Source: Syngnathus acus (taxonomy: Eukaryota; Chordata; Actinopteri; Syngnathiformes; Syngnathidae). From it: a stretch of DNA of 64,000 nt. The notes beneath the pieces were generated by a model. The model saw nothing but the letters and a program-made list of their open reading frames with translations, did not search any database and had not been told where the DNA came from. The stretch covers positions 5,173,001 through 5,237,000 of the forward strand of contig NC_051096.1 of NCBI RefSeq assembly GCF_901709675.1, in the 5' to 3' direction. The position numbers and the translations under genes are program-made. Positions 58,601 to 64,000 of this stretch are shown here, piece after piece. Numbering within the stretch: position 1 is the first letter of the stretch; each line of letters begins with the position of its first letter.

Positions 58601-61600
58601 TTTACCTTTGGTTCACCAATGTTTTCCACTCTTGGCTCCCCCTATGGGTGGAAAAAAACAGAACCTAAACATCAACATACAAAAGCAATTATTGCTTGTG
58701 TGCGTCACTTACTATTTTGAGTGGATGCAACGAGCCCACATACGGTTGTTCCACAGCCCAGGAAGCGGGATTGGAATATCCCCCGACCTCCAACACGCGA
58801 GGTGAGCCCTCGAAAAAGGGTTTGGAAAATACCAGCCACCTGTATGACATCATGAATCAAATTAAAACCATCACACATGATTGTCGAAAATAAAATTACT
58901 CACAGTCCGGCATTAATGATGATGGAATTAGCCCTGACGGGGAATCCAAAAATTCGTGCATCCTCTGATGTATCTCTGAAGATAACCTTCTTGCCCTCAG
59001 CGTTCTCCTCTGGGAATAAACTGATTTCAGGGACGCTGTAGTCCTAGAGGTTGAAGAAATTCATCTTACCACTAGATGTCACCAGTACGACATATTTTGA
59101 CAGAACGTGACTTACCCTCACTACTCTTCGAATAGATCCAATGATGAACCTCTTGGCTTTTGTCTCTCCCTCACTTGGTTCCCCGTTCTGTTCCTCCTCC
59201 TTCTTCTCTTCGGTGACTTTTTGGCCATTGGTCTGCTGCTCCCCCTCCTCCTCCGATTGCGGAAAAGGACAAGTGATCTCGATATCGCCCTCATCCAGGG
59301 CGATCTTCTCTCCTTTGAAGTTGCGTTTTTCATATAGCACCCATCTAGAGAGGAATGAAGACTTGTTAGTTTCATGTGCTAGTTCTGGACCACATAGGTT
59401 ACTGTGGTTTCTTAAGTGCTAGCAAAACTTCCACATTGTCAGTTTGCGGCTTTGGTTTTCAACGTGGGTGTGTTAACTATCCAAGATATGTGATGAGCTA
59501 GTTTGACGAAACGTGAGCACACCCGGAAGAAAGAAGAACAACTGACAATTCTAGAGAAACAAGGTGTGGAGTTCTTTTTAACAACAATGCAATTTGCATT
59601 TAATATCAGGACAAGCTAGAATAGATCCCGTGCTAGCTTTTTTAAGAAATGTTTTTCTGTCTAATTTTGCATCTAGGCTTCTTGGAAGAATTGTCATTCA
59701 AATTGTCTAATTGGTCTCATACCCTCCTCTGACCACCCTGATGGAAATGGTCTCCTGCAGCTCCCAAGACGTGGCGTCGACAACATCACTACTCAACTCG
59801 ATCCTCTGGCCGCACATCCCGGGCTGGTCAAAAATGTAGATCTGTTGAAAAAAAAAGTGCACCGAGATTACAATCAAAAAGTTTTTGCTATATTCAAATG
59901 GCGGCAATAAAAAAGTCACAATGAACTGAACCAAACTTGCAAACAAGGGAACAATTATCTCGTAAATTAAATGAATGAAGCCATCAAAGTCATTCGTATG
60001 GGACGAGGAAGACTCACTTTCCCAGGACGGGGGTTGAGCTTTCCATGTTCTTTTTCTTTGGTGAGCTATGGACAAAAAAAAAATGTTAGCATTGTTTTTA
60101 TGTGCACAAAATGAACACACTATTGAACAAGCTCAAAGAAGTTCTTTTTTCTTTCCTCGACCACAACTCTTTGACAGACGAGTATTCATTAATGTGTACC
60201 TGCTGAACCTGATACCTAGCGGCGCTCTGTGCACACTGATAATGAGAGTACAAGTTCACTGAAACAACGACAAGTCCACTGTTGACACATTGCCCCTTAA
60301 ATGGAATGTTTGGATAAGTCTCGTGTAGCTGCTTTTCAACACAAGGCCATGATGTGCATTTTTTTTTCGTGAGTTTCTCTATTACTGAATTCATTCAATT
60401 ATGTTACTAGTAATAATTAAATGAAACGATGAGGAAATCAATCAGTGTTAATGCGTTTACACAATTAATATAACATGGTAGCAAAGATAATGATTCAAAT
60501 GTGACACTATTTCTAAAAATCTCAGCAAATGATCACATTTTCAAACGACATACCTAGGAAATCACAATGTCCTATAGAGTTTTAGAATATGCCACTCGTG
60601 GTTAATAATATAATAATCGGCTATGCGTAAAAGAATCGAAAGAGACATTTCCTTCCAGGTTGTCAGAACATCTCTCGTGTGAATGGAATTTGCCATATCA
60701 GCAAAAATAAACGTCAGCACTTGCCTCGTGAACAAACCGAATGAAAAATCATCAGCCTAAACAGGTGATCGTTTTTGTCAGATGTCAAGTCTACTTCATC
60801 AAAAATTAACGACAGCAAGACAAACACAAAAGCTGAGGTGTGGCCTAGTGTCAAAAACATAGATGGATAGCTGAAAAGGGTGTGGAGCGTGGAGAAAACA
60901 TTGCCAAGAAAAAGAAGCCAGAAGTCATGTGGCCTCAAGCTAGCTGTGTCACTTTATATGCATCAAGACGCTGGCAGAATTGAATCGTCTTCATCATTTT
61001 GACAGGCTGCGATATCAGTCATGAAACAACAAGTAGATTGTGGTTTCCCAGCATCCACCAATTTTTCCTTCGCACACAAAGAGGAGGATGAAGCAATAAA
61101 TCTCATCCTTGTTCACTCCGATTATATTGCAAGAGGAATTGCACAAGGGAGGGCAGCGCTGTCGTGGGAGTGGTCATGGCCGGCTTCGATCGCAGCTAAT
61201 TAAAGTGGCTCCTTAAATGTGGCACGTTAGTAACACGCTAGAGTCTCGACTCTTTTTGCTATATTAGAAAAATAAAATAGCAAAAATGACAACAGAGGTC
61301 CTAAAGTTAGCATGATTATTATTTCCTGCACGGTAGAGGGAAGTGGGCCAGGAGGACTTGGCCTAATAATACTGCACACAATTTTTACAATTTCATACAC
61401 TGTATGCAATAATAATAATCTTAATTTACGAAATAATTGTAGATATAATCTTAATGACAAATTTTTTACAATTTTAATTTCCTAAATATAGCAATCAAAC
61501 ACAGTAATGTATGTACCCTATTTTATTCCCCAGATTATATTTTTTATGACAGCCACAAAGCATTACTGTCATGCATGTCACTGTTTCTGAAAAGCAAACA

Positions 61601-64000
61601 AACACATTTGTGTGTGGGCGGTTACCTGTAATCATTCTTCAAGTTAATGGAGGCCATTAAAGTAATGTTTGTCTTTGCAACACTGCATTCCTTACACACC
61701 TGTGTCCTTCAGTATCTAAAAGTTTCTAACAGTTTATTTGATTTATTAAAGTTCTGTACGTGGAATCAAGCTTATTAGTGTTTTTTTTTTTTTATGGTTC
61801 CTCTAGTTTTTCAGTGGAGCATAGCGACAGACAATTTGTCCCGATTTTTCTCCAACCACTCTTCAGGTCTTGGATGCAGATGTTGTTGACTCAACTTGGG
61901 CAAACACAGTAAGAAAAACTACCAGCGGTATCTGTGCGGTGTTCTTATGACACCAACCGAGTGTAGAAGCTGACACTCCTTTTGTGCAAATTCTGATCAG
62001 AGAATCTGGTTTTGCCACTTTGCAACATTAACACTTGCCCAAGCATGGCTTGGGGGGGTTTCTCGCATTTCCAATATCAAATGACTTAGCGGTTTTTGCA
62101 TGTTTATATTATATCACCTGCCTCGCCCATTTTAAAAGTCAATTTTTTTTTCCCCTTTGGGACTGCAATAGCAAAACACTGCACAATTATGATAACACCT
62201 GCTCAAAAGAATAACAAATGAGATTGCCTTTACTTCCCTTTAAGCCTTTGTCCAAGTGTTTTTACAAATATCGAGCGAGCGTGAATCAGGTCATGGGGTC
62301 AGTGTGTGGATACTCACATAGGCATCAGGAAAGGCTCTGTATTTGACATTCCTCTCTGGTTCAACTTTGGGGACTTGAGCTCCTCTGAGGAGGTTGTTGT
62401 TGAGCAGTGGATTCTGTTGGCTGCCCACTGACATGGAATCATGAGAGAAGCTCCTTTGCAGAGGTGTACTGAGCGCACTTGTGCCAATTCCCTGGCCCAC
62501 CGTCTGGCCAAACTTGGCGTAAGAGGATGATTCTGTGGTGGGGAACAGTCGGTGATTCTCCAAAGAACCGGTGGGGCTGAGAAGACGAGCGGTGCTGCTA
62601 CTCGAGGTCAACGATGAGATGCTTTGGTGTGAGGGGAGACTTTTGCGAGCGTCATCGGATACGCTGGAGAAGCTGGATGCGGATGGAGGAGAACTCGTGA
62701 GAAGAGATAAGCGTTCAAAGCGAGACGATGAGTCTGTGCTGGTGTGGATTTCGCTGCGCTCCTTCAGAAGATTAGAAGAACCCATATCTGGCAACGAGCC
62801 AGTGCGGAGCACCGAGCGATGGAACTTGGGGTTCTCCTGAGTTTGATCCACCGAGGGGGGTTTATAACTTCCAAAGATGAAGCTGCTGTCCAGACGAGAG
62901 TTTGAGGATGATTGCTGAGATGAGTTTCCGTTGAGTGATTTGTTCTCATCGGAAGATTGCCTCATGAGAATACTTTTGGTGGCGGATGCTCGGACGGGCT
63001 TGTCTCTCGTTGCAGGAGGCTCCTGTTGGTAAAAACAGAAGAGCATTATTGCTTAAAGTTTGAACTTGAGTCATATAAACATTGCTCAGATTGATTTTGA
63101 AAGCACATCTAAAAAGGGTTAGGCTGTCAGTAATAATGTTTACACCCAATCGAAAAATGTAATACCTTCTTCATTAACTCCAAGGGTGAGCGTGTGTCTC
63201 TGGAAGCACTTCTCTTTAGGCCCAGATCAGTAGGTATTTTATAAATCCCATTGAGGGCCTCAGAAGTAGAAGATGGAGACCTCTTTGTAGGACTGGAGAT
63301 GTCAGAGGTGACCGGGCTGGGGGAGTCTTCCACGATGGGCGGCAAGGCCGAGACGGGGCCGGCGGTCGGCCCTCGTAGACTCATGCTTCTCTGTCTCAAT
63401 GAGGGCCCCATGTTCTTCAGGGTATCCACCAGGTTGTCCATGTCAAACTGGCTGGCGTCGACGTCAGGCGAGGCCGGGGGTGTGGAGGAGGAACCTGCTC
63501 GGTCGTCAAGCTCCACCAACGTGGCCGTGAACACGCCGGTAAAACAGGATGCGTCCGTGTCGTCTGCGGAGAAGGCTGAAACAGAAGGTGATCGTGAGTT
63601 CTGGGCATGACTTGATTCGCTCTGCCTCTCCCTCAGGTGCAGCAGACACCTCCCTCCCTCCAAAAAAAACCTCCTCCCGACTAACCTGGCTGCCCGCCAA
63701 GCTCGCTTTGGCTGCTGTAGCTGTACGGCGTGGCCTCGGGGAAAACAGCTGAGGAGTAGGTGCTGCTGGAGGAAGTATCAGACAGTCTGTAACTTGGACT
63801 ATTTGAAAACAATGGCTCCTCTTTTGACGTAAATCTGGAGACACCCTCAAATGTTGTTTTCCAGCCATGTTCTGTGCTCAGATTTGTTCCGTTGGACTCC
63901 ATCCTGCCGTAATCTAACACATCCTGTTTGGGTGCATTGTCATGCAGCAGGGATACTTGACGGAATTGGTATCGGGATTCATCCGGTTTATCTGGAGGCG
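55658..64000 (-). CDS. crybg2: crybg2 (AIM1-like beta-gamma-crystallin/ricin-domain protein), 5' end outside window
   Basis: Twenty-one coding exons are in the window: 63,686->64,000; 63,166-63,575; 62,318-63,022; 60,018-60,065; 59,723-59,841; 59,116-59,344; 58,904-59,043; 58,713-58,839; 58,606-58,641; 58,392-58,531; 58,189-58,315; 57,954-58,114; 57,760-57,886; 57,656-57,688; 57,369-57,481; 57,157-57,286; 56,941-57,080; 56,341-56,464; 56,052-56,210; 55,816-55,975; 55,658-55,750. All splice sites are GT-AG and phases agree except at the last junction (see findings). The order is disordered N-terminus, 12 beta-gamma motifs, then a ricin-B-type trefoil, which is the AIM1/CRYBG layout. These are non-lens, cytoskeleton-associated proteins, AIM1 being linked to actin. 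I prefer crybg2 to crybg1 because CD52-like genes sit beside it, as CD52 does beside human CRYBG2; crybg1 remains possible. Confidence 0.88.
56052..56210 (-). other. crybg2: crybg ricin-B domain, first exon
   Basis: This 53-codon exon starts KRHYFRIKNAESRHLMS, as the post-crystallin exon of AIM1 does, and contains SDIWFYQDGLIKNK, equivalent to the QxWxY..G.I element of ricin-type trefoils. The domain continues in exons 55,816-55,975 (with QTWTAHMTGRLSSITFPG) and 55,658-55,750 (with SQQWELVLLK). In the family this domain is presumed to bind carbohydrate or to be structural. Confidence 0.85.
56341..59841 (-). other. crybg2: Twelve beta-gamma-crystallin motifs (six domains)
   Basis: One exon per motif, alternating types. 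Odd motifs begin after a phase-0 junction: IYIFDQPGMCGQRIEL, DYSVPEISLFPEE, LEVFERSYFTGKS, DLSDPLMVLFEQPEEEE, ILLYSEPEYRGKC and TFSVPSISLFGLEGLEG. Even motifs begin with the W-V/L-x-Y/F signature: WVLYEKRNFKGEK, WLVFSKPFFEGSP, WVGYEKEGYRGNQ, WVAYSHVDFSGNQ, WVLYENKDFSGIM and WVLCEFSNYRGRQ. Short linker exons (58,606-58,641 and 57,656-57,688) fall after motifs 4 and 8, dividing the array into three tetramers. Motif 2 carries a charged insert (about 59,170-59,270, EEEGEQQ..EEKKEEEQ). Motif 7 has an acidic EEEE insert. Confidence 0.92.
56709..56935 (+). mobile_element. LINE (L2/CR1-like) reverse-transcriptase fragment
   Basis: The plus strand reads VNSGVPQGSILRTLHHHLSP and, further on, remnants of the 'PLLF..YLLPLG' and 'FADDTQLHLS' blocks, frameshifted and with several in-frame changes. 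This is the catalytic palm of a non-LTR retrotransposon. It lies in a crybg intron, opposite to the gene, and stops a few bases from the splice donor of exon 56,941-57,080. Confidence 0.78.
60066..62317 (-). other. crybg2: crybg intron, no exon found
   Basis: A 2.25-kb intron between the Ser-rich exon and the crystallin block. I looked for an alternative first exon for a short isoform and saw no convincing signal. The sequence is AT-rich with no identified transposon. Confidence 0.6.
62318..64000 (-). other. crybg2: crybg disordered N-terminal region
   Basis: Three exons encode a low-complexity, Ser/Pro-rich region without a fold: exon >64,000-63,686 (SSSSTYSSAVFPEATPYSY); exon 63,575-63,166 (FDMDNLVDTLKNMGPSLR and LPPIVEDSPSPVTSD, then LGLKRSASRDTRSPLELMKK); and exon 63,022-62,318 (about 235 residues, half of them Ser, Asn, Gln or Thr). 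The FDMD..DTLKxMG, LPPIVEDxPSP and LGLKRSxSRDxxSP blocks look like conserved short motifs of the AIM1 family, possibly phosphorylation or binding sites (RSAS, SRDT). The start codon lies beyond the right edge of the window. Confidence 0.8.

Noticed and set aside
55658-64000. Assignment as crybg1 rather than crybg2
   Set aside because: The domain layout fits both. Neighbouring CD52-like genes and the khdrbs3 linkage favour crybg2, but a phylogeny is needed, so crybg1 is kept only as an alternative.

Overview
This is nuclear DNA from a ray-finned fish, probably a percomorph with compact genes. The evidence is vertebrate multi-exon genes with GT-AG introns, fish-type hAT, Tc1 and palindromic MITE repeats, tRNA-derived SINE pieces and an AT-rich intergenic background. 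I cannot fix the species; the short 'taccgtaattttcgg' palindromic elements would suit a syngnathid-like genome, but that is a guess.

Layout. (1) 1-5,093, plus strand: the 3' end of khdrbs3 (two last coding exons; everything before 3,977 is intron), followed by its probable 3' UTR. (2) About 5.1-46.9 kb: a gene desert with no supportable protein-coding gene. It holds AT-rich candidate conserved non-coding segments, three palindromic MITEs, a Tc1-like transposon that lost its catalytic core, a 235-bp tandem array with a long hairpin, and a 6-kb satellite (29,270-35,241). The satellite is built as nested repeats of about 13, 64, 128, 704/768 and 1,472 bp and is interrupted by one hAT MITE with a clean 8-bp target duplication. 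(3) 47.0-51.4 kb, plus strand: three tandem two-exon genes, each encoding a signal peptide, a Ser/Thr-rich stalk and a C-terminal hydrophobic tail of GPI-anchor type. This is the CD52/CD24 design. The third carries a 33-bp coding minisatellite. (4) 52.0-54.4 kb, minus strand: a complete 315-residue annexin of A2/A9/A14 type with a canonical calcium loop in only one of four repeats. (5) 55.7 kb to the window end, minus strand: a 3'-complete, 5'-incomplete crybg (AIM1-family) gene with a disordered N-terminal region, 12 beta-gamma-crystallin motifs (six domains) and a C-terminal ricin-B-type domain.

Meaning. From memory, human CD52 lies next to and convergent with CRYBG2 (1p36.11), and CD24 lies near CRYBG1 (6q21). 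The same arrangement here, small GPI-type mucins facing a crybg gene, argues that the three small genes are a fish expansion of the CD52/CD24 locus, even though their sequences are too diverged to align by eye. This is the most interesting system in the window. A second point is an apparent one-base homopolymer insertion in the last crybg exon, which shifts the frame just before the last conserved motif.

Limits. Exon boundaries were read by hand from splice signals, reading-frame phase and family resemblance. No database search, alignment or expression data were available.
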